12,072 nucleotides of DNA from Sanchytrium tribonematis (GCA_018985235.1 JADGIG010000229.1:1-12072); one strand, 5' to 3'; counted from the first letter of the stretch, positions 1 through 8,168 are shown. The notes: generated from the sequence alone by a model not told the origin. Numbers and translations: made by a program.

Positions 1-1059
1 TGCCAGTCATCAAAAAAGACTGCAAGACATATCAAGAAAGTAGTCCAGGATGTGGATTATGGACTTTATCCTATGCATACAGTTGCAATGGATGTAGTTG
101 GTAAATTACCAACAATAGAAACAGATGGACAAGAATATTCATATCTGTTAGTTATAGTAGATATTTTTACTCGATGGTGTGAAGTGATACCATTAAATGG
201 ATTAACAGGTCTTGAAACACTGGAAAAGTTTAAAAATGAATGGATCTCAAGATATGGATGACCACAAATGCTTTTGTTAGACAATGGAACTAACTTTACA
301 GCAAACGAATTCAGAGCGTATTTAGATAAGGAGAATATCGAATATCATTTTACATCTCCAGGATATAAACCCGGAAATGGTTCTGTAGAGAGATTAAATT
401 TGACAATATTAGATTACGTCAGAGCAAATATCTTTGATGACAACTGGTTAGAATCACTAAACAAAATATTGCCAGTACTAAGATTTTCATATCGTAGGTC
501 TATTGATACAAGCACTTATGAATTATCATTTGGGCTCAAAGCTGAGTGGGGAAGTAAAACTGTCTTAAATAGACATAACCACTTACTTACAAGATGGAAT
601 GACATTAACAATAATGCTTCCTTAGAAAATTATGTGAATCGAGAAGTAACAAGAAAAAGACTGGAATCTAAAAAGCCAGCAATTCCAATTCAATTAAATG
701 ATATGGTATTAGTACCAAATCCAAATGACAAAACTAAAATTGATAAAGAATTTGTAGAACCATACAGGGTTGTAGAGATTTTGCCCTACGGAAATATACT
801 AACGGATAACGGAGGCCGATTCAATCAAAACCAAGTTAAAAGAATACAAGATAAAATTACAAGTGGAGATGTAGAAAACATCAACGCTTTATACGAACTA
901 CCGATGACAAAATCTGGTGGGAGTGTCGCATCCAACACGTTAAATCAAAGCGTAATTGGATGTTATTTAGATCAAAATGTTTTAATTAATCTAGTCAATT
1001 CAAAACAAGAATTGTGTTCTTTTTGCGGTTTGAATATAAGTGACCATACATTTCTTTAA
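1..1059 (+). pseudogene. Ty3/Gypsy retrotransposon integrase, 5'-truncated by the window edge, one in-frame stop
   Basis: The reading frame is open from base 1 and opens with CQSSKK, which fits the last cysteine of the integrase HHCC zinc finger. The catalytic core follows. The first Asp is in AMDVVG (codon 91-93), the second in LLLDNGTNF (280-282) and the Glu in GSVERLN (388-390). Exactly 35 residues separate the second Asp from the Glu, the classic DD35E spacing. A C-terminal module with LNDMVLVPNP and EPYRVVEI (about 697-780) matches the GPY/F region of Gypsy integrases. A single TGA at 259-261 falls between RYG and PQM, in the conserved stretch before the second Asp; otherwise the frame is clean for 350 codons. 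The last 45 or so codons run into the LTR, as in many Gypsy elements. Reverse transcriptase and protease lie outside the window. Family assignment is firm; activity is unlikely because of the stop. Confidence 0.92.
922..1010 (+). repeat. 89-bp direct repeat, copy 1 (LTR 5' end)
   Basis: This copy matches 1080-1168 over 89 bp with two transitions: the A in cgtaattgga is G in the other copy, and a T in tgttttaatt is C. It overlaps the 3' end of the integrase frame and directly follows the polypurine tract, so it is the authentic LTR start. Confidence 0.95.
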
Positions 1060-1079
1060 TTGACTTATCCTTCTAACTT

Positions 1080-1168
1080 AGTGTCGCATCCAACACGTTA
1101 AATCAAAGCGTGATTGGATGTTATTTAGATCAAAATGTTCTAATTAATCTAGTCAATTCAAAACAAGA
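1080..1168 (+). repeat. 89-bp direct repeat, copy 2
   Basis: Second copy, offset 158 bp from the first. The sequence before it (ttctaactta) is not purine-rich, so it is a duplicate, not an independent LTR boundary. It is followed by the palindromes and TATA box, so the functional U3 continues from this copy. The 69 bp between copies (1011-1079) has no counterpart after copy 2. Confidence 0.95.
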
Positions 1169-1195
1169 TCCAAGTCCTCTAATAAGGCTTGGATC
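1167..1195. repeat. Palindrome in LTR U3, 8-bp arms
   Basis: gatccaag (1167-1174) and cttggatc (1188-1195) are perfect inverted repeats with a 13-base loop, about 55 bp upstream of the TATA box. Confidence 0.8.
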
Positions 1196-1210
1196 CCAAT
1201 CAGATGATGG

Positions 1211-1237
1211 CGCATGCTTAACTAAACAAAGCATGCG
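1211..1237. repeat. Palindrome in LTR U3, 9-bp arms
   Basis: cgcatgctt (1211-1219) and aagcatgcg (1229-1237) are perfect inverted repeats with a 9-base loop, ending 13 bp before the TATA box. The position fits a regulatory site or a hairpin in U3; which one cannot be told. Confidence 0.85.
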
Positions 1238-1250
1238 CTCTAAAAAAAGG

Positions 1251-1258
1251 TATATAAG
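1251..1258 (+). promoter_or_regulatory. TATA box of the LTR promoter
   Basis: TATATAAG follows an A-run (taaaaaaagg) and precedes a locally GC-rich segment (cgcgagggcc). AATAAA occurs at 1274-1279. This is the usual U3/R arrangement of an LTR that drives retrotransposon transcription rightward. The start site itself cannot be read from sequence. Confidence 0.65.
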
Positions 1259-1440
1259 CGCGAGGGCCTCATAAATAAATAAGTAATTTATTATTAATGA
1301 CTTTTACTTCAAATCTTCTCTTTAACGATATCCATTGTGTAGATGATGGTGCATCTACGTCCACCAATAGTTGTGGAGCGAATTACGAAGAATGTAATTG
1401 CGCATGTTTGATGGATATGGCCGTGTCAGGGCCACTTTAC

Positions 1441-1719
1441 TTAGGCTGTTAATCTTTCTCCAAGTTTTGGCTTTTGCATTGGGCTTGCTATATAAATATT
1501 TGTCCCACAACCTGCCGCGTAATATCTGCTCTCTGTACTCATTTTAGTACAGCTGTAATCTATCATCCAAATGCATAGGAAATTAATTTTAACTTTCATT
1601 TTTTTATAAATGAGGCCTTGTACCTCATTCCTAACCTTGAAATAAATTTTTGCGGATTTTATAAACATTTGGATTCTCGACATTTCATTAGTCGAACATG
1701 TTAGCATCTGATTGGCCAA
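1441..1719 (-). CDS. Unrecognised ORF of about 92 residues, possible decayed coding fragment
   Basis: A minus-strand frame with no stop that begins without an ATG at its 5' limit (first possible codon is TTG); internal Met codons include one in NQMLTC. The product is basic and Lys-rich in its first half (KSAKIYFKVRNEV, IYKKMKVKI) and has several scattered cysteines in its second half (FLCIWMIDYSCTK, AAGCGTN). No family was recognised and no neighbouring gene suggests a role. It lies just after the Gypsy LTR and could be a relic of another element, an exon, or chance in AT-rich DNA. The composition looks more protein-like than the random frames nearby, which is the only reason it is listed. 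Confidence 0.25.
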   Translation of the reverse strand: MANQMLTCSTNEMSRIQMFIKSAKIYFKVRNEVQGLIYKKMKVKINFLCIWMIDYSCTKMSTESRYYAAGCGTNIYIASPMQKPKLGERLTA

Positions 1720-1970
1720 TTTCTTCTTCTCCCCAAAATTAAAGCTATTTTGTTATTTTGCAAATTTTTTTGCAAATCACAATGAGGAAAGCACGACAAC
1801 AAGTAGTAAATAAGTGATATATTGGTATCATTACAAACCGTGCTCTCATCGACATAAGGATCCGAATCCATGTCTGATTCATAAATCTCCCTTTGAGGTA
1901 ACTCCCAGCTTCAATATCTCCTGAGTGCGTCCCTGCTTCGTAATAGGTGAACACGTCACGAAATTGACCT

Positions 1971-1990
1971 GGATTTGGATTGACAAATCC
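1971..1990. repeat. 20-bp palindromic repeat, copy 1
   Basis: ggatttggattgacaaatcc is an inverted repeat (ggatttg / caaatcc, 6-base loop). It recurs exactly at 2025-2044, 54 bp downstream. Both copies are preceded by a related cgaaattg motif. Confidence 0.9.
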
Positions 1991-2024
1991 AATTCCAAAC
2001 CTACCGAAATTGTGCAGTTTTTCC

Positions 2025-2044
2025 GGATTTGGATTGACAAATCC
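2025..2044. repeat. 20-bp palindromic repeat, copy 2
   Basis: Exact second copy of the 1971-1990 palindrome. The two copies may come from a short tandem duplication or be binding sites of some element; nothing else supports either. Confidence 0.9.
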
Positions 2045-2410
2045 GAACAATTTGGAAATCGAAGGAGATCTCCTCAAAACATCAACGTCGAAAAAATAAA
2101 GACGATTCTAACTATGTACTTCTAAACAATCTAGACCTCAACTATCAGGTTATGAGACTACGTGATAAAGGGCCACTATATACCCGTTAATATAGTTGAT
2201 GTACATCTAAAATGATGTTTTACAGATTTTGTTTGGTTAAAATGTGGCTGGTGTACATTAGTTGCCTACTAATACATTTATTTAAGTCTCAAGCTAGATT
2301 TAGGCGTGAATTCAATCTTATTTATTTTTTGATTCACTTTAGTGTATTTGCTTCATTGATTCTTCAGACAGAATGCTTTTTGCTATAAATGTGCTGTACT
2401 GGGTATATTC

Positions 2411-2767
2411 TTGGATATGATGAGTGATAACACTAGAGGACCTAACATCACAACAATCCCTACTATTCCAGACATTCTGTTCCTAAATAGCGACAATGAA
2501 TATTGTGTTAGTGCTTACAGGCTTTGCAAAGAAACATTATTAGAAAGATTTAAAATACTTGGTGATTCGGCCTATCCCACCAGACATTATATTGTAAAAG
2601 CCGCAACAGATATTAGCCCTGAATCTGAAAGATCTGTAATAGAGAACTGTTTTACCCAATTGAAGCAGCAATGGCGAATACTCATGAAGTGACAAGGTTG
2701 TCATATTGATTCTGTTCCTGTACTAGTGGTTATATGTTGTAATCTTCTCAACTTGTATAAACGCTAA
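2411..2767 (+). pseudogene. PIF/Harbinger-type transposase, C-terminal fragment with in-frame TGA
   Basis: The block LGDSAYP followed about 25 residues later by SVIENCFTQLKQQWRIL matches the end of the DDE_Tnp_4 (HARBI1-like) transposase domain, where GDSxYP and IExxFxxLKxxWRIL are hallmark motifs. A TGA at 2690-2692 interrupts directly after WRILMK. The same frame then continues with QGCHIDSVPVLVV and ICCNLLNLYK to TAA at 2765-2767, matching the usual tail except that the conserved His of LHN is Leu. The first codon at 2411 is TTG and no plausible true start exists: the N-terminal half of the transposase, with the first catalytic Asp, is absent. The region before GDSAYP is poorly conserved. 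The family call is good; the gene is dead. Confidence 0.75.
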
Positions 2768-2786
2768 TTGTGACTAAGTAATTGAT

Positions 2787-3170
2787 TTATTCAATATTAC
2801 TTTGCAACGTCTGAACTAACGATTCAAAACTTTCAATCAATGGTGAAATGTTGATTGAAGACACGATATCCATTTGTGATGATTGTTGGTCAGTTGTTCC
2901 AGAAACACTAGACATAGAAGCAGCAGGTTCGGCTTCAGCAGATAAATTCAAGATTTCATTTACAAGAGCCATGCTATCAATTGCAGACAAGCCCTCATTT
3001 TCTCTTTGCAAATCCATAAATAGTTCCCTCTCTTTTTTTTGCTTGTCCAAACGATTAGCAGTTGCAATCTCATTCAAAAGATGGCCAATTTGCTTCCGTT
3101 AGTATAATGACGAAGAACTTGAGTCAGTAACATTAGGTTTTGGACAACGGTGCCATTGGTGCTTCAGTGA
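2787..3170 (-). pseudogene. Probable Myb/SANT-like partner protein of the Harbinger element, C-terminal part, broken
   Basis: The frame reads, in order, a Ser-rich stretch (TDSSSSSLY), an in-frame TAA at 3099-3101, then a Lys/Glu-rich helix-forming block (NRLDKQKKERELFMDLQREN) and an acidic, Ser-rich tail ending at 2787-2789. Coiled-coil-like C-termini of this kind are common in the Myb/SANT-like DNA-binding proteins that accompany PIF/Harbinger transposases. It lies tail-to-tail with the transposase fragment, 20 bp apart, which fits a two-gene Harbinger element. No Myb helix itself was recognised, so the link is by position and composition. Upstream of 3170 the frame merges into unrelated sequence next to the second Gypsy relic. 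Confidence 0.45.
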
Positions 3171-3206
3171 AGAAACTAATATTAGAAGTGCCAAGAATTT
3201 AAGTAC

Positions 3207-5035
3207 TCAAGGTGTAATAAAGGCAATGTAGCCGGTATGTTTTAAGTTTTCACGCATCCATTTAAGCACGCTTTTCTTAATATTATTTGGAATGAGGATT
3301 TGTTTTGATCCGTTCTCTATTGTTTTGCATAATAAAATGGTACTTTCAATTTTGCGGAAACAGACGTTTTTTGCTAAAAGTGATTGATATTTTGTCAATC
3401 TCTTTTTGTGCGTGTTGTTTATGATATTTTTCATTATTGAAAATTGTTGCCGTCATTTTGACTTCTTTGAATAAAGGATAATTGAAGTGGATAAATAATT
3501 GCCACGATAGAAAGTATTTTGAATTCCTTCTGAGGTGGTCGTCTCATTTTATGGGAGTAATTTGTACATTGTATTCTTCAATAATTGTTTTCCAACGAAG
3601 AACTCGTGGAGATTGAAGTTTGTAGAATTGAATTCGATTTTTGTGATCTGTAAAGATCTCGATTTGACTGCCAAAAAGCATGTACCGTAAATGAATCAAG
3701 GCACTGATTTAACCCCTTTTCGAGAGATGAGTATCTGGATCCAATATCCGTTAAAGTTTTGCTGTAAAAGTAAATAGGCTTTTCTGATTGTGTTACGACT
3801 ACTCCAATGGCTTTATCCGAAGCGTCTGTAAACAACTGAAACTTGGAATTTGGATTTGATTGCAATAGAAGTGTAGTTGAAGGAATGCTGCTCTTCTTCC
3901 CATTCGAACTTTTGGTTCTTTCTGAGTAATTTTGTCGTTTTAGACATTAGAAGGGACGAATTCTTTATAAATTGACGAAAGTAATTGCATAGACCGCAAA
4001 ATGACTGCAACTGCTTTTTGTTGTTTGGGGGTTAATATCTAATAAAGATTGAATTTTCTTCTGGTCGGGACGGATACCATCTGGAGATATTTCTAAACCT
4101 AAATAATCAATTCTGCGTCAAAAAAACCTGCACTTTTCAATTGCGAGTTTAAGACCAGCTTTGTAGAGAATCTCAAAAACTGTTTCGAGATGCTGCAAAT
4201 GTCTTTCCATAGTTCTTTAGTATATTAATACATCACCGATATAAACATTTACAAAATTCAAGGGACTTAACAGTAAGTTCATTAAATTTTGAAAGACACA
4301 AGGTGCATTTGTCAAACCGAATTACATTATAAATAAATATCTGGTTATATCCGCTCATCAGATCCAGACTACTAAAGTAAGTTGCAGACAACAACAACGT
4401 CAGTAGAAAACTTACTTTAACTCTTGTAAATTTATTTGGAAAGATGTGCTGTGTACAAATAACTCAAAAAGCTTCTTTTTTGCATCTTCTAATTTTTTGG
4501 GATTTTTGCGGATCAGCTTACGTCGAGTACCTGTTGACAATGGTCAATTGTCATTTAAAAGTGCTACAAGTGCTCCAAGTAATGCCCTTGGATTTGATGG
4601 CTGGTTGATGGCTGGTTGATGGCCTTGGTTTGGCCAATTGTCACCGGTCTTGGGCCACTTAATGGCATGAGAACATTCTATTGGATTGGTCTCCAATGTA
4701 TATTAGCAACAGCGGGTTGCTGTTGAGAGAGAAATTAATAAATTAACGATGAACAATAACAGTACCCTTATAAATTTCAATTGGTACTTTTGGCATTAAT
4801 TTTACGTCCACTTTTTCTTTTTGAGTAGCTCCTAGTAGTACAACCTGAATAGTTCCAGTGTAATTCCTGTGCTGTTTATGACAATATTTAATCTGAATTG
4901 AGATGCATACATGCCCATTTGTTCATCATGCCTATACAATCACATAGTGTGCTACAGCAAAATCCACAATAAACTTTAAGTCAGATATCGCAAGCAAGAG
5001 AAGCGATATGTTTGTTGTCAGACTTGTAAGCATGG
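3207..5035 (-). pseudogene. Ty3/Gypsy Gag-Pol relic (zinc knuckle, protease, RT, RNase H, start of integrase)
   Basis: Read on the minus strand, pieces in different frames follow the canonical Gypsy order. About 5033-4983: a degraded zinc knuckle (AYKSDNKHIASLAC, first two Cys lost). About 4985-4930: a protease-like LKFIVDFAVAH. About 4560-4440: TGTRRKLIRKNP, pre-RT. RT follows: LDLMSGYNQI (about 4355), FGLTNAPCVFQ (about 4310) and YIGDVLIY (4232-4243), where the usual second residue pair DD is GD. Connection domain: SFCGLCNYFRQFIK (about 3970). RNase H: FQLFTDASDKAIGVV (about 3830), a frameshift, then IFTDHKN and RVLRWKTIIEEYN (about 3650-3570). Integrase start: QILIPNN to KWMRENLKHTGYIA (about 3300-3220). 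The sequence between GYNQI and FGLTNAP is too short, so RT has an internal deletion. No LTRs were found. Zinc knuckle and protease calls are weak; RT and RNase H are firm. Confidence 0.8.
4596..4624. repeat. Short tandem repeat, 11-bp unit, about 2.6 copies
   Basis: gatggctggtt occurs at 4596-4606 and 4607-4617, followed by a partial gatggcc. It sits in a locally GC-richer stretch of the Gypsy relic, in the segment just before reverse transcriptase. Confidence 0.85.
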
Positions 5036-5217
5036 GCGGTTAATTTGATTAATAAACTATAAATAAACTATTTATTTGAGCTGGATTGTTTAATATATAC
5101 TTTTCTGCCTTCGCAGTAGTTAAAGAAGTATATGCTTGCTTATAAAACATTGTCTCGCAAAGAACAGTTCTTGATTTGGTGGAATATTGAATCAAATGTA
5201 AACGATTTGTGTTGCTC

Positions 5218-5245
5218 TTTGGAGATTTATTTCTTGAACTCCAAA
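5218..5245. repeat. Hairpin downstream of the Helitron-like gene
   Basis: tttggag (5218-5224) and ctccaaa (5239-5245) form a perfect 7-bp stem with a 14-base loop, about 40 bp past the stop codon of the Ulp1 part. On the minus strand several AATAAA-type signals lie between stop and hairpin. Helitrons carry a hairpin near their 3' end, but no CTRR terminus follows closely, so the assignment is open. Confidence 0.35.
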
Positions 5246-5283
5246 TTAAAACTTAATAAATAAATATTTATTACAATTATTTG

Positions 5284-6162
5284 TTACTGAATTACATTTT
5301 CATCAATACTTAGAAGAATACATAATAGATGCTTGTATAAATACATTTGCAATTTGCACCTCATTACAGGCATGTCAGTGGCCCCAAAATTCAATAATTC
5401 TACAAGTGTGTCGTTTGTTACATTTTGTATAGCATTTAAATTATCTACTTTTTTAACAAATACTTCAATAGCAGCTAAATTATAAGCTCCGCAGTCATAT
5501 CCATTTGGTTGTAGCGGATTTCCAATCAAGTTTATAGTGTTGTATTGAACCGAAGAATTATATCTTTTTTGATGCTCAGTGTCAATAAATTCTCGTAGTT
5601 TTGTGAGTGTTCCATTGTCACGGCTTATATTGTTTTTCATCGAATTTGTCAAAACTATTGTATTAAGTATAAAGACTGCTGCACAATGATTTCCCTAGTG
5701 AATAGGAATAACAAGCAAATCGTCTTCAAAGATATTTTCCCGTCTAACAATTGGGTCTCGCAGTTTAGTGGCAAAGTGCAAGTGTAGACAAAACACTCTA
5801 AGATCCTCTACCGACAACAAAAATGAATACGAATTGATTATGTCATCACAAAGCCAAGCTGTATTATCAAGAAATATAAAATCGATTCTTTCAACTGAAA
5901 ATCTGCCAACCTGCAACGGAAATCGAAATTTTGGCAATGGTTCATCATTTAAATGTAGGTTTAAGCTTGGTGAAAGATTCATATGTAATAACCCTGCTAT
6001 AGATTTGGGATATTGATTTAGCTGTAACGGCAAAAAGTTGTGAATATTATTGATTATATTTTGCCTACTAATGATGTGAGAATCTAGTTTCGAGTCAACT
6101 AAGTTTTTGATAATTTCAGAAGACTTCTTTTGTTTAACTTTTTGAATTTGGGAGATGAAGCT
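5284..6162 (-). pseudogene. Ulp1/SENP-type cysteine protease (C48) domain, C-terminal part of the Helitron-like protein
   Basis: One minus-strand frame, open from 6162 apart from a TAG at 5695-5697, carries the C48 peptidase landmarks in order: TAWLCDDIINSYSFLLS (the WLxDxxI substrate-binding block), LLVIPIH, NHC with the catalytic His (5686-5688), LTNSM, and QPNGYDCGAY with the oxyanion Gln and catalytic Cys (5491-5493). In Ulp1 proteases the block after the His strand normally has Asp where Asn stands here (5644-5646), so the catalytic Asp looks lost; the usual Trp after the His is Cys. Such domains cleave SUMO or related ubiquitin-like tags. Its N-terminal edge joins, after frameshifts only, the tail of the helicase at 6223, with no spacer resembling a promoter, so it was probably one polypeptide with the helicase. 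The domain call is firm; the fusion is inferred. Confidence 0.82.
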
Positions 6163-6222
6163 TTAGCCAATTCTTTAAATGCAGGTTTTGGTTTGACCTC
6201 AGTTTTTGCAACTACATTGTTC

Positions 6223-7744
6223 TCATTTTATAACTCGGTTTGCATTTAAGGATCTTTCGAGTAAAATATCAATATTTTCGTCATCATATATCGTGGTAAA
6301 TGTTTTCGAGTCTTTTTCTTCTAGATTTAAAAACATTACGTCATATGATGATATATCCAGGACTTTCTCATTAGGTACAACAATCTAAATATGTTCAAGT
6401 TTTTTGACTATACTAATTGCTACATAAAGTAAGCTTTTATCCTAATATTTAAAAATTTCAGATATTTTGTGAGCTGTCAAGGAATAAGCCAGTGCTATTG
6501 GAAATTGATGTCTGGTATATTTTTCATGGGTTTCTTCGGTTGGTGTAAAAGTAACTTCGGAATTTCCAATTGTGGTGGTGAATTTAACTAGTATTTCAGT
6601 CGCAGCGTTTAATAAGGTGTTGTACTTAATGTCAGTAACTGTCCCAATTGATCCATTAACCAATCCTTTTTCAACGAGTAGATTTGCTAAAAAAATAACC
6701 CTACATCCGACACATATCCCTAGAACCTTGTCCATTCTAAATTCAGACTCCAAATCTGGAGGAATGTTAGTTCCTGAAAAAGTTAATTCATATATCGTTT
6801 CTCTTCTAGCTGTAGCAAATTTGTTTAAGATCCTCTCATTATAAATTTTGGAATCATCTCTATGGGAAAATACAGCAGGTATGGCATCATTGGATAAGGA
6901 GGATACTATTCTATCCTTGATACATTCGTTAAAATTTCCAAAGTCACTTTCCCTAATAGCTTGTATTGCTGCAGCTAGTGATTCACATTCAACTCGCAGG
7001 TTTACATTTAGTTCAAAGACTCGAAACTCTTCAATTTAAATAGAACTTTCCAAACTTGGCTCCTTAACTGGTTTAAGCTGGTCAAAGTCACCAACCATGA
7101 TCAATTTCACTGTGGATTTACAATTAGTTTTTAACACTTTTGAATAAAAATTGGCCGATCATAAAAACTTCGTTTATAATTAAAAAATCTAAGAATTTGA
7201 TAAAATTTAGTTTAGCAGAATGCTTTGGTGTTTGAATAAGCGACTGCCATGTGTCATTGTTTTTGTTCAAAACAAGTAATGAATGAATTGTGGCACCACC
7301 AATTAACATACTAGCTAGTCCTGTGGAACCGGCTGATACACAATTTGTTCCAGATTCTGGTCTGCTGCAAAATTGCGAGATGACATTACAAAGATAGGAT
7401 TTACCAGTTCCAGGTCCGCCGTTTATCATAAAATACTTTTCTTTACTTTTGGTTATTGTTTCGTAGATATCATATTGCATATCATTGAGACTTGTAATTA
7501 ATATTGGAGAATTGGCTTTTGGATATATATTAAATATTCTCCTAATATCCAACTCATAAGAATTTTGATTGTTATGTACCTCATCAATTGAATCAATAAT
7601 ATTAGGAACAGAAGTCAATATATGATTAAGTTTATCTTTTGCATAGTTTCGAAAAGTAGATTTTAATCCAATATTTAGAATCTCTTTCACGTTATTAAAA
7701 GGTGTGTATAATAGCAGTTGCTGAATCTTCTCCATCAAATTCAT
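6223..7744 (-). pseudogene. Pif1-type helicase domain of a Helitron-like element, broken by frameshifts and stops
   Basis: SF1B helicase motifs appear in order on the minus strand. LLLYTPFNNVKEIL precedes the domain, as in Helitron helicases. Walker A is GGPGTGKS (7397-7420); STGLASMLIGGATIHS follows. Walker B reads LIINEVFMIG (N at 7172-7174), where Pif1 proteins have DEVSM. After a frameshift near 7150 come VGDFDQLKPV (7066-7092), a TAA at 7036-7038, and a long open run in the same frame with NERILNKFA, GCRVIF and VNGSIGTV. The helicase motif FPIALAYSLTAHK (about 6466-6505) then diverges, losing the SQG that should follow His-Lys. After another frameshift LLYVAIS and VKKLEHI (stop at 6385-6387) give the last helicase motif, then an acidic tail to TGA at 6223-6225. 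It would unwind DNA during rolling-circle transposition. Dead copy; family call strong. Confidence 0.85.
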
Positions 7745-8168
7745 TTAAGAACGGATAGTGTCTTACAATACAAGGTTTTACTCGTTTTATTATCAACCCT
7801 GTTTTGTTTTGCTTTTTATAATATTTGTAAAAATCATACAAGCAAACTTCTTTTAGTTCTGGATTTTCATGGCAATCTCTTTCTAGATATCTATCCACAG
7901 CGTTAGACAAAAGTTTTCTGTTGAGTTTTGCTTTTCTTTTAGTATATCATTTAACTTTTTCAAGACTCGTTTATCCAATAAATCCCTTAAAATTCCAATC
8001 TGAATGACTTCAGTGGAAAATTCTGTAATTTGAAGTCCCATGGCGTAAAATATGACTTCCGGAATTGAATTGGAAGAGGACTGGTGAGATCTTCATTTAT
8101 CTTCATTCCACCTGGATTGTATTTGCTGGGCTAAACTAAATCTTTTTTTGACGTACTGTTTGGTGGGT
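7695..8168 (-). pseudogene. Helitron-type region N-terminal to the helicase
   Basis: Two frames carry this segment. From 8168 to about 7905: an interrupted frame with IFYAMGLQITEFSTEV and an in-frame TGA near 8100. From 7910 to 7695: NAVDRYLERDCHENPELKEV, then CLYDFYKYYK and KRVKPCIVRHYPF. A block of the form DRYxxR...L...CLYDF.KYY just before a Pif1 domain, and a hydrophobic/aromatic stretch before LLLYTPF, is typical of Helitron RepHel proteins. The 7695-7910 piece overlaps the next frame by 50 bp, showing a frameshift near 7720. No HUH endonuclease signature (HxH or YxxxY/K) was found here or further upstream, so the Rep part is either lost or too decayed to see. Confidence 0.6.

Larger units (their letters stand above)
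924..1440 (+). mobile_element. 3' LTR of the Gypsy element (5' end defined, 3' end uncertain)
   Basis: A purine-rich tract, aaaatctggtgggag (909-923), immediately precedes TGTCGCATCC, the expected polypurine tract to LTR boundary with a TG start. Inside lie a TATA box (1251-1258), an AATAAA signal (1274-1279) and two perfect palindromes, the contents of a U3/R promoter region. The 5' end is duplicated (see repeat entries). The 3' end was not resolved: no convincing CA terminus with a target-site duplication can be tested because the 5' LTR is outside the window. 1440 is a rough limit. Confidence 0.6.
1720..2410. other. Non-coding stretch, no gene seen
   Basis: No convincing coding frame on either strand. 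A minus-strand frame at 1745-2077 is open, but its FGFVNPNP/IGFVNPNP repeats are only the translation of the palindromic DNA repeats at 1971-1990 and 2025-2044. From 2045 to 2410 the sequence is AT-rich and featureless apart from the upstream edge of the Harbinger fragment. Confidence 0.6.

Noticed and set aside
66-284. Minus-strand open frame opposite the integrase
   Set aside because: Shadow of the integrase; the plus strand carries the full catalytic motif set.
922-2044. CRISPR-like or phage attachment repeats
   Set aside because: Only two copies each with unlike spacing, in clearly eukaryotic transposon sequence.
1745-2077. Minus-strand frame with repeated FVNPNP
   Set aside because: The peptide repeat is only the translation of the palindromic DNA repeat, and the rest has no recognisable protein character.
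2848-3102. Plus-strand frame over the Myb-like relic
   Set aside because: Antisense of the Lys/Glu-rich minus-strand frame, which has the more natural composition.
4360-4430. Possible intron (minus-strand gtaagt near 4415) before the RT motif
   Set aside because: A single donor-like match in a decayed element; no matching acceptor and the frame is broken in any case.
4538-4640. Possible small inverted-repeat element around ggtcaattgtca / ggccaattgtca
   Set aside because: The two copies are direct, not inverted, and the segment can be read as part of the Gypsy relic leading into TGTRRKLIRKNP.
5768-6016. Plus-strand frame over the Ulp1 domain
   Set aside because: The minus strand shows the protease motifs; this is a shadow.
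6572-7039. Two plus-strand frames over the helicase
   Set aside because: Shadows; helicase motifs are continuous on the minus strand.
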